DNA from: Streptomyces sp. MJM8645
GTDB lineage: Bacteria > Actinomycetota > Actinomycetes > Streptomycetales > Streptomycetaceae
DNA length: 64,000 bases
Direction: 5' to 3'
Assembly: GCF_001625365.1 (NCBI RefSeq)
Contig: NZ_LJJF01000001.1
Location: forward strand, 62,001-126,000
Part shown: positions 7,717 to 16,533 of the stretch, in pieces
Layout: each line of letters begins with the position of its first letter
How positions within the stretch are numbered: position 1 is the stretch's first letter
The notes under the pieces: generated by a model
The model's database searches: none
Told to the model about the DNA's origin: nothing
Seen by the model: only the letters and a program-made list of their open reading frames with translations
Program-made: the position numbers and the translations under genes

Positions 7717-8462
7717 CCGCGCTGCTCCTGGCGCTGGCCGCCGGGGCCGTGGTCGGCCTCGCCCTCGGCGGCCTCGGCGGGGGCGGCAGCATGCTCGCCG
7801 TCCCCGCGCTGGTCTACCTGCTCGGCTTCAGCCCGGCCCTGGCCACCACGGCCGCCCTGGTGATCGTCGCCGCGACCTCGCTGACCGGCCTGCTCGCGCA
7901 CGCCCGGGCGGGCCGGGTCCGCTGGCGCACCGGCGCGCTGTTCGCCGCCGCCGGGCTGCCCGCCGCCACGGCCGCCGGGGCACTCTCGGCACACCTGCCC
8001 GGGGCGCTGCTGACCGGCGCGTTCGCGGTGCTGGCCGGGTTGGCCGCCTGGCGGATGCTGGTGCCGCCGAAGGCCGCCCCGCAGGAACGTTCCGCCGCCG
8101 GGTGGGGCCGCTCGACGGCGACCGGCGCCGGGCTCGGTGCGGTCACCGGGCTGCTGGGGGTCGGGGGCGGGTTCCTCGCCGTCCCCGCGCTGGTCTCGGT
8201 GCTCGCCTTCACCATGGCCGAGGCGGTGGGCACCAGTCTGCTGGTGATCACCGCCAACGCGCTGGCCGCGCTGCTGCCCCGCCTCGGCGCGACCGGTGCG
8301 ATCGACTGGGCGGTGGCCGCCCCCTTCACCGGGGCCGCGATCCTCGGCGCCTGGGACGGCAAGCGGCTCGCCGACCGGTTCAGCGGGCGCACCCTGCAAC
8401 GGGCCTTCGCGTTCGCCCTGCTCGGCGTGGCCGCGCTGATGCTGGTCACCGCCCTGCGCTGA
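7713..8462 (+). CDS. TauE/SafE-family sulfite/sulfur-anion exporter
   Basis: A 249-residue membrane protein with about eight hydrophobic helices and the internal duplication typical of the family: GLGGGGSMLAVPALVYLLGF near the N-terminus and GLLGVGGGFLAVPALVSVL in the second half (about residues 145-165). The family exports sulfite, thiosulfate or sulfoacetate-like anions. Start overlap with the rhodanese stop indicates one transcript under the CsoR/CstR-type operator, so it probably removes the oxidised sulfur products of the CstB-like enzyme. Confidence 0.9.
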   Translation: MTALLLALAAGAVVGLALGGLGGGGSMLAVPALVYLLGFSPALATTAALVIVAATSLTGLLAHARAGRVRWRTGALFAAAGLPAATAAGALSAHLPGALLTGAFAVLAGLAAWRMLVPPKAAPQERSAAGWGRSTATGAGLGAVTGLLGVGGGFLAVPALVSVLAFTMAEAVGTSLLVITANALAALLPRLGATGAIDWAVAAPFTGAAILGAWDGKRLADRFSGRTLQRAFAFALLGVAALMLVTALR

Positions 8463-8561
8463 CCCCGGGCGGTTCCAGCCCCGGGCGCGCGAACCCGGAA
8501 GGCGAGTCCGGAGGGCGGCAGCCGACCGTGCGCCGACCGTTGACGCGGCTCGGATAGGCAT

Positions 8562-8580
8562 GTGACATTGCACATGTCAC
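8562..8580. promoter_or_regulatory. Inverted repeat GTGACAT-TGCAC-ATGTCAC
   Basis: A perfect 7-bp inverted repeat with a 5-nt spacer, about 95 bp upstream of the secreted lectin/hydrolase gene. It resembles a dimeric regulator site (TGTGAC-like half-sites as in Crp-type operators), but the half-site spacing is not that of Crp. The regulator is unknown. Confidence 0.5.
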
Positions 8581-8598
8581 CCGACGCCGCTCAAGGGA

Positions 8599-8612
8599 TT
8601 TGAACGTTCAAA
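8599..8612. promoter_or_regulatory. LacI/GalR-type operator TTTGAACGTTCAAA
   Basis: A perfect 14-bp palindrome with a central CG, the form of LacI-family operators in Streptomyces. It is 63 bp before the ATG at 8676. It differs from the TTGGAnCGnTCCAA sites around the LacI gene at 62 kb, so a different LacI regulator elsewhere is likely. It probably controls the two secreted glycosidase genes downstream. Confidence 0.65.
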
Positions 8613-8675
8613 CCCCTGCCCGCGCACGCCGCCCCGCCCCTGACGCACCGCCAGCCGTCCGACAGGAGAGCCCCC

Positions 8676-11108
8676 ATGCCCCCCACCCGCGCCCCGCGCC
8701 ACCGACCGGTCCGCGCCCTGCCCCCGGGCTCAGCGGTCCTGGCTGCCCTGGCCGTCCTCGCCGTCCAGGCCGTCGGCGCGGGACCGGCCCGAGCCGACGG
8801 CGCGGCCCCGCTGGTCGACGGCGGCGGCTACGTCCTCGGCTCCGCCCTGGACGGCAGCTGCCTCGGCCCGCAGTACGCGCAGCCGGCGGCCGGCACGCCC
8901 GTCGTCGGCGCGGCCTGCCAGGGGCTGCTCAGCCAGCGCTGGCAGCTGCACCGCACCACCGCCGGCTACCGGCTGGTCAACGCCGCGAGCGGACGCTGCC
9001 TGACCCTCGACGGCACCGGGCGGCGCCCCGGCACGGCCGACTGCGGCACCGACCCCGCCGCCGAGACCTTCGCCATCTCCCCGGCACCGGGCGGGAGTCA
9101 CACCCTGGCCGCGCACGGCGCCTGCCTCACCACGGCAGGCGACCACGAGCAGAGCAACGCAGCGGACCGCGAGCAGAGCAGCGCCGCCGACCGCCGCCGT
9201 TGCGACGCCCGGCCCGCCCACCGCTGGACCCTCACCCGCAGCGAACCGCTCACCCTCACCGACCCCGGCTTCGAACAGGGCACGGACGGCTGGACGTTCA
9301 CCGACCACACCGGCGTCGCCACCAACAACCCGCACGGCGGCACCCGCCTCGCCTACCTCGACGCCGGCTCCGGCCACCGGATCGCCCAGCAGGTCACCGC
9401 CGTCACCGCGGGCAGCTACGACCTGTCCGTCTGGATCGCCACCGGCGGCGCCGGCGGCACCTTATCGGTCAGCGTCAACGGCACCGTGGTCCGCTCGCTG
9501 ACCCTGCCCGAGCAGCCCATCTACGCGAAGTACACCCTGCCCCGGGTGCACGTCGCGGCCGGCGACCGGCTCACCCTCGGCATCGGCTCCTCCCCCACCG
9601 GCTGGGTCAACGCGGACGACGCCGCCGTCGCCCCGTCCGCCCCCAGCGACCCGAGGATCAGCTCCTCGGACCCGGAGGTCGTCGCCCTGTTCGACTGGGC
9701 CAAGACCAAGGCCAACAGCTGGGTGCAGCAGGCCGGCACCACCGGCGTGCTCAACCAGGACGAGAACAACCCCGGCGGCACCGGCACCACCACCTACGAC
9801 ACCACCTACTGGGCCGGCTACCCGTTCCGCTCCGACTTCTACAGCCGCGACTTCGCCCACCAGCTGGTCGGCGCCCACCTGCTCGGCCTGGACGCCGAGA
9901 ACAAGACCATGCTGCGCGGGTTCGCCGCCTCCGCCACCGAGACCAACAAGCTCTACCCGGTCTGGGCGCTCAACTTCGACGCCAGGACGTACGGCAGCAT
10001 CGACTACCGGAGCCCCGACCGCTTCGTGCGCGAGCTGCCCGCGCCGTTCGAGCTGGTCGAGAAGGCCGGCGAGGCCTACCGGTGGACCGGGGACCGCGAC
10101 TACGCCGACGACCCCGCGCTGAGCGGCTACGTCCGCAACACCCTCGGCCCCTTCATCGCCCAGCACCCCGGCCCGGTCGACAACGGCGGCCTGCCCATCC
10201 CGCAGGCCACCAGCCGCAGCATCTTCGCCGGCACCGCGAGCTATGCCGAGAACGCCACCAGCACCTACGCCGAGGCCGGTGACGCGATCGGTGCCCAGTA
10301 CCAGGCGTACCTCGCCGCCGCGACGCTGGCCACCGCCCAGGGCGACACCGCCGCCGCCACCGGCTACCGGCAGGCCGCCACCGCGCTGCGCGACTACGTC
10401 AACACCACCTGGAGCGTGGACCGGCAGCAGCCCGGCGAGGTCGTGCACGGCTACGACACCACCGGCAAGCCGGTGACCGGCTGGGGCTACGAGTCCAGCG
10501 TGCTGATGCCGGTCAAGCAGCTGCTCGACCCCGGCCCGCGCCGGAACGCCCTCCTCGCCGCCATCGACGCCGCCGACTCCGGCCCGCAGCGCTCGACCAA
10601 CCTGGAGGCCTACACCTACCTGCCCGACGCCTTCTTCGCCAACCAGGACGGCGACACCGCCTGGAAGTGGATGCGGCAGATCTACCAGGGCGTCGACCAG
10701 CTCCACGCCACCGGGCGGCTGCTCAACGGCGACTACCCCGAGGTCCCGTTCACGCTGCTCGGCCAGACCGTGCAGGGCCTGCTCGGCGTCGAGCCCGACG
10801 CCGCCGCGCACACCCTCGTGACCGCCTCCCGGCTGCCCGCCTCGATGGGCTGGCTGGAGGTCGCCGACATCCCGGTCGGCGCGGGCTCGGTCACCGTCCG
10901 GCACGACGGCCACCGCAGCAGCACCGTCACCAACACCGGCCGCGCGCCGCTCACCTGGGAGGCCCGCTTCGCCGGCCCGCACGGCGGGATCACCGTCGAC
11001 GGCAAGGCCCGGCCCACCCGCACCAGGACCGTCGACGGCGTGAGCTACACCTACGCCACCGTCACCGTCGCCCCCGGGCGCACCGCGAGCGCCGCCGTCA
11101 CGGACTGA
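8676..11108 (+). CDS. Secreted ricin-lectin protein with (alpha/alpha)6-type glycoside hydrolase-like domain
   Basis: An 810-residue exported protein. A signal peptide (hydrophobic 20-36, ending near ARADG at about 41) precedes a ricin-type beta-trefoil (about 45-190, with GRCLTLDGTG). A CBM-like jelly roll follows (about 195-315, DPGFEQGTDGWTFTD). The large C-terminal domain starts near EVVALFDWAKTKANSW and has the helical pattern and aromatic/acidic motifs (TYDTTYWAGYPFRSDFY, GWGYESSVLMP) of an (alpha/alpha)6 barrel. I cannot assign a CAZy family. The last 90 residues look like a beta-sandwich. ATG 8676 follows ACAGGAG. A LacI-type operator is just upstream, and the GH27 gene follows after a hairpin. 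Confidence 0.8.
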   Translation: MPPTRAPRHRPVRALPPGSAVLAALAVLAVQAVGAGPARADGAAPLVDGGGYVLGSALDGSCLGPQYAQPAAGTPVVGAACQGLLSQRWQLHRTTAGYRLVNAASGRCLTLDGTGRRPGTADCGTDPAAETFAISPAPGGSHTLAAHGACLTTAGDHEQSNAADREQSSAADRRRCDARPAHRWTLTRSEPLTLTDPGFEQGTDGWTFTDHTGVATNNPHGGTRLAYLDAGSGHRIAQQVTAVTAGSYDLSVWIATGGAGGTLSVSVNGTVVRSLTLPEQPIYAKYTLPRVHVAAGDRLTLGIGSSPTGWVNADDAAVAPSAPSDPRISSSDPEVVALFDWAKTKANSWVQQAGTTGVLNQDENNPGGTGTTTYDTTYWAGYPFRSDFYSRDFAHQLVGAHLLGLDAENKTMLRGFAASATETNKLYPVWALNFDARTYGSIDYRSPDRFVRELPAPFELVEKAGEAYRWTGDRDYADDPALSGYVRNTLGPFIAQHPGPVDNGGLPIPQATSRSIFAGTASYAENATSTYAEAGDAIGAQYQAYLAAATLATAQGDTAAATGYRQAATALRDYVNTTWSVDRQQPGEVVHGYDTTGKPVTGWGYESSVLMPVKQLLDPGPRRNALLAAIDAADSGPQRSTNLEAYTYLPDAFFANQDGDTAWKWMRQIYQGVDQLHATGRLLNGDYPEVPFTLLGQTVQGLLGVEPDAAAHTLVTASRLPASMGWLEVADIPVGAGSVTVRHDGHRSSTVTNTGRAPLTWEARFAGPHGGITVDGKARPTRTRTVDGVSYTYATVTVAPGRTASAAVTD

Positions 11109-11131
11109 CCCCCCCCAGCGCACCACCCTTC

Positions 11132-11160
11132 CGGCCGACCGGCCCCCAACCGGTCGGCCG
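11132..11160. terminator. GC hairpin between the two secreted glycosidase genes
   Basis: A perfect 11-bp inverted repeat, CGGCCGACCGG and CCGGTCGGCCG, with a 7-nt loop, begins 24 bp after the stop of the lectin/hydrolase gene. There is no T-run, as usual for high-GC actinobacterial terminators. It could end or attenuate transcription before the alpha-galactosidase gene. Confidence 0.6.
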
Positions 11161-11215
11161 CACACCCCGCTCCACCCGACGCACCGTCACCTCCCCCACA
11201 CCCTCAGGAGCGCGC

Positions 11216-13291
11216 ATGCGCCACATCCCCCACCGCCTCGCGGCACCCGTGCTCGCGCTGGCCCTCGCCGCCACCGGCCTCGGTGCCCTCACGCTCGGCA
11301 CGGCCGCCCCCGCCGCCGCCCTGGGCAACGGCAACGCCCTCACCCCGCCCATGGGGTGGAACTCCTGGAACTCCCTCGGCACCGAGGTCACCGAGGACCA
11401 GGTCGTCCAGACCATCGACTTCATGGCCGCCAACGGCCTGGTGGCGGCCGGCTACGACACCGTCACCATCGACGACGGCTGGTCGCTCTGGCACCGCGAC
11501 GGCCAGACCACCGACCTGGTCCGCAACGCCGACGGCGGGCTCCAGCTCCACGACGCCGCCGGGAACCCCGTCAGCGGCACCGACGGCACCGGCAACGACC
11601 CCACCACCGGCCACCTCCTCCCCCGCCCGGACCACTTCCCCGCGCAGACCGTCAACGGGCGGACCGTCAACGGCATCGAGTACCTCGCCCAGTACGCGCA
11701 CGGCAAGGGCATGAAGTTCGGCCTCTACGCCACCGACACCTACCTCACCTGCCAGATGCACCCCGGCAGCCTCGGCCACGAGAGCACCGACGCGAGCGAC
11801 TTCGTCTCCTGGGGCGTCGACTACGTCAAGTACGACGACTGCCCCTACGGCCCGCAGATCACCGGCCCGGACGGCCACAACTACTTCACCCAGGGCGAGG
11901 GCAAGGAGCTCACCCGCTCGATCTACGCCCGCGTCCAGACCTTCCAGCGCGCCCTCGACGCCGCCTCCGCCGCGCAGGGCCGGCCCAAGGTCACCCTCAG
12001 CGTCTCCGCCCAGCCCGCCCACACCGGCGTCCCGTACCTGCTCGCCGCCGACGACCCGGCGCGCACCGACCCGGTGGTGCAGGCCGCCGGCACCGCGCCG
12101 TTCCAGGCGCCCGGCTACGCGCCGACCGGCGTCTGGTGCGGCCAGGTCGCCAACCTCTGCCGGATCGGCGGCGACCGCGACAGCGAGCTCGACGGGGTGC
12201 TCTGGAACGGGCAGTTGCAGACCGCGCTGCAGTACCCCGGCAACGTGCGCCCGGGCAGCTGGAACGACCTCGACATGATGTTCACCGGCTGGCAGGACGT
12301 CTACGGCGCCTGGGGCACCACCGACACCTGCACCTGCCACAAGCCGTTCACCGACGACGAGTCCCGCACCGAGACCTCCGTCCTCGCGATGCTCGCCGCC
12401 CCCCTGGTCTCCGGCGCCGACCTGCGCACCGCCGCACAGTCCCAGCACAGCGCGGACGGCCACACCTGGTCCACCGGGATCGACGCCGCGAGCCTGGCGG
12501 TCCTGAAGAACCGCGACGTCATAGCGATCGACCAGGACGCGCTGGCCAAGCCCGCCACCCTGGTCGGCGCCAAGCCCGCGAACGCCACCGCGCCGGTCGT
12601 CCTCCAGCGGCGGCTGGCGAACGGCGACACCGCCGTGCTGCTCGTCAACCAGGACCCGGCCGCGAGCCGCACGGTGAGCACCAGCCTCGGCGAGCTCGGC
12701 CTCACCGGGCCCGGCTACACCGCCAAGGAGCTGTGGACGGGCGCGAGTTCGACCGTCACCGGCACGCTCGGCGCCTCGCTGGCCCCGCACGGCGTGGCGC
12801 TGTACCGGCTCAGCGCCCGGCCGGCCACCGGGCCGGCCGCGGTGGTCGACGACGGCCGCTACCACGCGATCGGCGCCGGCGGCAGTGGCGGCCTGGTCCT
12901 CGAAGTGGCGGGGACCTGCAGCTCGCCGCTCGGCGCCGTCGCCGACGTCAACACCTGGTGGCCCACGCACACCTCCGAGCAGTGGACCTTCACCAGCAAC
13001 CCGGACGGCACCGTGCGGATCGCCGACAACTGCGCCACCGCCACCCACGCGCACACCGTGCTCGCCGCCGGCACCGACCCCGGCAACAGCGCCTACCTGC
13101 TCGACTACTCGCCCGGCAACCGCTGGCAGGAGTGGCGGGTCACCCAGGACGGCGCCACCGGCACGCTCACCATCACCAACGTCGCCACCGGCCTGGTCCT
13201 CAACGCCCGCACCGGCACGGCGGGTTCGACCGTGACCACGGACGCGGCCGACGGCGCCGCCCCCGGACAGGGTTGGGCCGTCGTGTCCTGA
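11216..13291 (+). CDS. Secreted GH27 alpha-galactosidase with ricin-type lectin domain
   Basis: A 691-residue protein with a signal peptide (about 1-36). The GH27 domain starts at LTPPMGWNSWNS, with TIDDGWSL, the nucleophile motif YVKYDDC (Asp207) and the WNDLDM motif at 349-354 that contains the acid/base Asp. An all-beta domain (about 440-540) and a C-terminal beta-trefoil lectin (about 545-690) follow. The enzyme removes terminal alpha-galactose from plant galactomannan or raffinose-type sugars outside the cell. The ATG at 11216 follows CAGGAG. It is probably co-regulated with the preceding secreted enzyme. Confidence 0.92.
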   Translation: MRHIPHRLAAPVLALALAATGLGALTLGTAAPAAALGNGNALTPPMGWNSWNSLGTEVTEDQVVQTIDFMAANGLVAAGYDTVTIDDGWSLWHRDGQTTDLVRNADGGLQLHDAAGNPVSGTDGTGNDPTTGHLLPRPDHFPAQTVNGRTVNGIEYLAQYAHGKGMKFGLYATDTYLTCQMHPGSLGHESTDASDFVSWGVDYVKYDDCPYGPQITGPDGHNYFTQGEGKELTRSIYARVQTFQRALDAASAAQGRPKVTLSVSAQPAHTGVPYLLAADDPARTDPVVQAAGTAPFQAPGYAPTGVWCGQVANLCRIGGDRDSELDGVLWNGQLQTALQYPGNVRPGSWNDLDMMFTGWQDVYGAWGTTDTCTCHKPFTDDESRTETSVLAMLAAPLVSGADLRTAAQSQHSADGHTWSTGIDAASLAVLKNRDVIAIDQDALAKPATLVGAKPANATAPVVLQRRLANGDTAVLLVNQDPAASRTVSTSLGELGLTGPGYTAKELWTGASSTVTGTLGASLAPHGVALYRLSARPATGPAAVVDDGRYHAIGAGGSGGLVLEVAGTCSSPLGAVADVNTWWPTHTSEQWTFTSNPDGTVRIADNCATATHAHTVLAAGTDPGNSAYLLDYSPGNRWQEWRVTQDGATGTLTITNVATGLVLNARTGTAGSTVTTDAADGAAPGQGWAVVS

Positions 13292-13346
13292 CCTCGCCGG
13301 CGCCGACGCCCGCGCCCTGATCACGCCTCCTGACCGCGTCTCCTGA

Positions 13347-14531
13347 TCACGCTCCCGGGCGCTCCTCCACCACGACGCCGACGCCCGGCCAGTGGCGTAC
13401 CAGGTCGGCGAAGAAGCGCTCGGCGTCGATCGCCGCCTCGGGCGGGTGGACGCCCGGGGCGTGGACGCCGCTGTCCAGGAGCTGGGCGAGGCCGAGGGCC
13501 GCCGGCACGCCGGTGCTCTCGGCCATGTCGCCGAGCAGGGCCTCGGCGCCGGTGAGCCGGGCGAGGACGGTGACCGGCCGGCCCTCGCGGCTGCCGGTGG
13601 CGGCGGCGAAGAAGCCGGGGAGGCTGCCGGGGCCGGGGAAGCGGGCCGCCCGGGCGGCGGCCCGCAGGGTGCGGCGCAGCGTGGGGCGGTCGAGGTCTAC
13701 GGCGGCGGTCTCGTTGCCGAGGCGCCCGGCGTCGAGGTCGTCCCGCAGGACGTCCAGGTAGGCGGCCGTCCTGGCGGTGACGACCATGAGGTTGGCGGCC
13801 GCGCCGCCGGGCCGCAGGCTGCGGTGCAGGGTGACCGGTTCGGGGTGGCCGACGGTGTACGCGGTGCCGCGGTGGCCGCCGGGCAGGTCGAGGGCGACCG
13901 GCCGCAGCGGGGGCCGCTGGACGATCCGGCCGCCGTCGACCACCGCGACCGTGCCGCTGATCTGCTGCATCCAGTGCACGGCGGCCGCCAGCGGGGCACC
14001 GTCCGGTCCGATCAGGGAGGTGTCGTCGGGTTCGGCACCCGCGTCGACGGGCCAGGCGGTGTAGAGGTCGGTCAGGGTGTCGAGGCGGGCGGCGGCCCGG
14101 ACGGCGAGCAGGTTACTGACGCCGGGGCTGGCGCCCATGCCGATCACGGCGCGGACGCCGGCGGCGCGGGCCTCGCCGTCGAGTTCCAGCATCGCGACGG
14201 TGGGTTCCCAGTCGTCGCAGATGTCCAGGTAGTGGGTGCCGGTGCGGATCGCCGCGCGCAGCACGCCCAGGCCGAAGCGGTAGTACGGGCCGACGGTGTT
14301 GAGGACGGCGTCGGCTTCCGCGAGGGCGGCATGCAGCTGCGCCCCGTCGGTGACGTCGACCTGGCGGGCCCGGACCGGCACCGGGCCGCCGGCGAGGGCG
14401 GCGGCGGTGCGGCGGGCGGCGTCCGGGTCGCGGTCGGCGATCACGAGTTCGTGGACGCCGGGCAGTCGGGCGGCGACCCGGGCGGCGACGCGTCCCATCG
14501 CTCCCGCTCCGCCGAGGGCGAGCACTCTCAT
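13347..14531 (-). CDS. Saccharopine dehydrogenase-like NAD(P)-binding oxidoreductase
   Basis: A 394-residue protein starting MRVLALGGAGAMGRVAARV, a clear Rossmann GGxGxMG motif, followed by an acidic end of beta-2 (VIADRD) and ADAVLNTVGPYYRFG. The central region GTHYLDICDDWEP matches the saccharopine dehydrogenase/reductase family. The family acts on imine-forming amino or keto acid substrates, but this subgroup has no defined substrate. The ATG at 14531 has GGAGAAA 6 nt upstream. It lies 70 bp downstream of the membrane-anchored hydrolase and may share its transcript, under the divergent PaaX-like regulator. Confidence 0.85.
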   Translation of the reverse strand: MRVLALGGAGAMGRVAARVAARLPGVHELVIADRDPDAARRTAAALAGGPVPVRARQVDVTDGAQLHAALAEADAVLNTVGPYYRFGLGVLRAAIRTGTHYLDICDDWEPTVAMLELDGEARAAGVRAVIGMGASPGVSNLLAVRAAARLDTLTDLYTAWPVDAGAEPDDTSLIGPDGAPLAAAVHWMQQISGTVAVVDGGRIVQRPPLRPVALDLPGGHRGTAYTVGHPEPVTLHRSLRPGGAAANLMVVTARTAAYLDVLRDDLDAGRLGNETAAVDLDRPTLRRTLRAAARAARFPGPGSLPGFFAAATGSREGRPVTVLARLTGAEALLGDMAESTGVPAALGLAQLLDSGVHAPGVHPPEAAIDAERFFADLVRHWPGVGVVVEERPGA

Positions 14532-14601
14532 CGTCGTTTCTCCTTTCGCCGGCTGCGTCCACCGGCTTTGCGGCTGGGCCGTCAGCGCTGCCCGAGCGAG
14601 G

Positions 14602-15627
14602 TCAGGAAGCCAGCGAGGTCAGGAAGCTGCGGTGCTCGTCGAGGTAGCCGGGGCTGAAGAGCGAGCGGGGTGCGGCGATCGCGAGGAAGGTGCTCTCCAG
14701 TTCCGAGTCCTCGACGGATTCGGGGACGATGTTGTGCGTGGCGTCCGGGTAGCGCTTGACCCGGAGCTGGCCGGGCGTGGTGAGGATCCTGCGGTAGCCG
14801 GCCTCGGTGTCGTCGCTGTCGACGTTGATGTCGCGCCCGCCGAGGAAGAGCAGGACCGGCACCCGGAGGGCGGCGAGGTCGTCGCTGGCGTCGGAGGTGT
14901 GGTTGCGGCGGTTGAAGTCCCAGCGCTGCGGGGTGAGGCCGTCGACGTCGCCGCCGCCGGCCCGGTACTGCTCGAAGGTCTGGCCGGCCCGGAGGGCGGC
15001 GAGGTTCCGGTCGCTGCGCGCGATGGCGGCCGCAGTCTCGGCCGGGGTGGCGTGCTTCTTCCTGAGTTCGGCGAGCAGGTTGTAGCGGCCCTGCTGGAGC
15101 CAGTTGACGGCGGGGGCGACGGCGATCACGAACTTGACGTCCGGGGACTGCCGGGCGGCCTTGGGCATCACCCAGCCGGCCTGGCTGGCGCCCCAGAGGC
15201 CGATCCGGGCGGGGTCGATGCCGGGCTGCTTCTTTGCCCAGTCGATCGCGGCGACGGTCTCGTCGGCGCGGTCCTGGATGCTCTGGTCGAGCCAGTTGCC
15301 GGGGGCGCCGTCGACGCCGGGCTTGTCCCAGGAGAGGGAGGCGTAGCCGGCCTTGGCGATGGCCTCCCAGATCGGCCGGTAGAAGGTGTCGTGGGTGGCG
15401 TTGGTGGGGCCGTCCCCGTGGACGAAGACGACCAGGCCGGCGGGGGTGCGGCCGCCGGTCGGGCGGGCGAGGACGCCGTGCAGCGGCTGTTTGCCGCCGG
15501 TGATGGTGACGCGTTCCTCCTTGAGGTCGTACTCGTTCTGGTACACCACCCAGCCGCCCGCGCCGAGCAGGAGCACCACCACGGACAGCAGTGATCCCCA
15601 GAGCAACCATCGCCTGCGCATCTTCAC
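14602..15627 (-). CDS. Membrane-anchored alpha/beta hydrolase
   Basis: A 341-residue protein with one N-terminal membrane helix (about residues 6-27) followed by an alpha/beta hydrolase domain. The oxyanion loop is VVFVHGDGPTN (about 66-76), the nucleophile elbow is GLWGASQAGW, the acid is likely in GGRDINVDSDD, and the catalytic His is in DATHNIV. This fold resembles acyl-peptide hydrolase or BAAT-like esterases. The start is GTG 15627 or ATG 15621, with no strong ribosome site for either. It is divergent from the PaaX-like gene with 51 bp between them, which contains two inverted repeats, so it is likely a target of that repressor. Confidence 0.85.
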   Translation of the reverse strand: MKMRRRWLLWGSLLSVVVLLLGAGGWVVYQNEYDLKEERVTITGGKQPLHGVLARPTGGRTPAGLVVFVHGDGPTNATHDTFYRPIWEAIAKAGYASLSWDKPGVDGAPGNWLDQSIQDRADETVAAIDWAKKQPGIDPARIGLWGASQAGWVMPKAARQSPDVKFVIAVAPAVNWLQQGRYNLLAELRKKHATPAETAAAIARSDRNLAALRAGQTFEQYRAGGGDVDGLTPQRWDFNRRNHTSDASDDLAALRVPVLLFLGGRDINVDSDDTEAGYRRILTTPGQLRVKRYPDATHNIVPESVEDSELESTFLAIAAPRSLFSPGYLDEHRSFLTSLAS

Positions 15628-15639
15628 TCACCAATCTCT

Positions 15640-15668
15640 CGTTCTCAAAACGAACGTATCAGATCTGA
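15640..15668. promoter_or_regulatory. Two inverted repeats in the PaaX/hydrolase divergent promoter
   Basis: CGTTC-N7-GAACG at 15640-15656 and the perfect 10-bp palindrome TCAGATCTGA at 15659-15668 fill nearly all of the 51-bp gap between the hydrolase and PaaX-like starts. Sites this close to both starts would suit a repressor that shuts both genes. Which repeat binds the PaaX-like protein is not known. Confidence 0.55.
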
Positions 15669-15678
15669 ACGCATTAGG

Positions 15679-16533
15679 ATGGTCGCCATGGTGGAGATTC
15701 CGACCCGGGTGCTGGTCGAGGCGATGGTCCGCACGGACGGCACGGTCGACTGCGGCGACCTGTACGCCGTGGCCGGCCTGCTCGGGATGACCGACCAGCA
15801 GGTCCGGCTGACCGTCAAGCGCCTCACCGACGACGGACGGTTCGTCCAGGAGGGGCGCGGCCGCCGGGCCCTGCTGCGGGCCACCGCCGAGACCCGGCGC
15901 TCGATCGACCCCGACGTCGAGTACGTGGCACTGATGTACGCCCAGGACCGCGGCCGGGCCCCCTGGGACGGCGTCTGGCACCTCGCGGGATTCGCCGTCC
16001 CCGAGCACGCCCGGCCCGCCCGCGACGCGTTGCGCGAGGCGATCCTCCGGCTCGGCGGCGCCCCGGTGCAGAACGGCCTCTACGTCTCGCCGCACCCCTG
16101 GGAGGAGGACGTCCTCGCCGAGGCCGCCGCCCTCGACGTGCGCGGCCACCTCACCCTCCTCACCAGCCGCGACCTGCGCACCGGCGAGACCGACGATCCC
16201 CGCGCGCTCGCCCGGCACTGGTGGCCGCTGGACCAGGTCGCCGAGGGCCACCAGCGGCTCACCGAGGTCGCGGCCGACCGCCTCGCCCGGCTGGAGAAGG
16301 GCCTCACCGGATCCGAACTGCTCACCGTCGCCCTGGAGTTGGCCGCCGCCTTCACCGAGGCGATGGAGCCCGACCCGCTGCTGCCGCCGGAACTCCTGCC
16401 ACAGCCCTGGCCCGGCACCGCGGCCCGCGAACTCGTCGCCCGCTGCTGGGCGCTGCTGCTCGCCGACCCCGGGCCGGGCACGACCCGGCTGTTCGACGCC
16501 TACGCCGAGGTCGTCGCGGCCGTCACCGCGTAG
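15679..16533 (+). CDS. PaaX-family transcriptional regulator
   Basis: A 284-residue protein with an N-terminal winged helix (LVEAMVRTDGTVDCGDLYAV ... VRLTVKRLTDDGRFV, about 10-55), a central ferredoxin-like domain (GVWHLAGFAVPEHARPARD), and a C-terminal domain with LTGSELLTVALELAAAF. This is the PaaX layout. PaaX proteins repress catabolic genes and release DNA on binding CoA thioesters, but the ligand here is unknown. The start could also be the ATG at 15688. The stop overlaps the end of the convergent MFS gene by 11 bp. The likely target is the divergent hydrolase/saccharopine-dehydrogenase-like pair. Confidence 0.88.
   Translation: MVAMVEIPTRVLVEAMVRTDGTVDCGDLYAVAGLLGMTDQQVRLTVKRLTDDGRFVQEGRGRRALLRATAETRRSIDPDVEYVALMYAQDRGRAPWDGVWHLAGFAVPEHARPARDALREAILRLGGAPVQNGLYVSPHPWEEDVLAEAAALDVRGHLTLLTSRDLRTGETDDPRALARHWWPLDQVAEGHQRLTEVAADRLARLEKGLTGSELLTVALELAAAFTEAMEPDPLLPPELLPQPWPGTAARELVARCWALLLADPGPGTTRLFDAYAEVVAAVTA

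Noticed and set aside
5613..8573. 986-codon minus-strand frame over the sulfide genes
   Set aside because: Covers the CstB-like gene out of frame and the rhodanese/TauE genes antisense; no recognisable domain.
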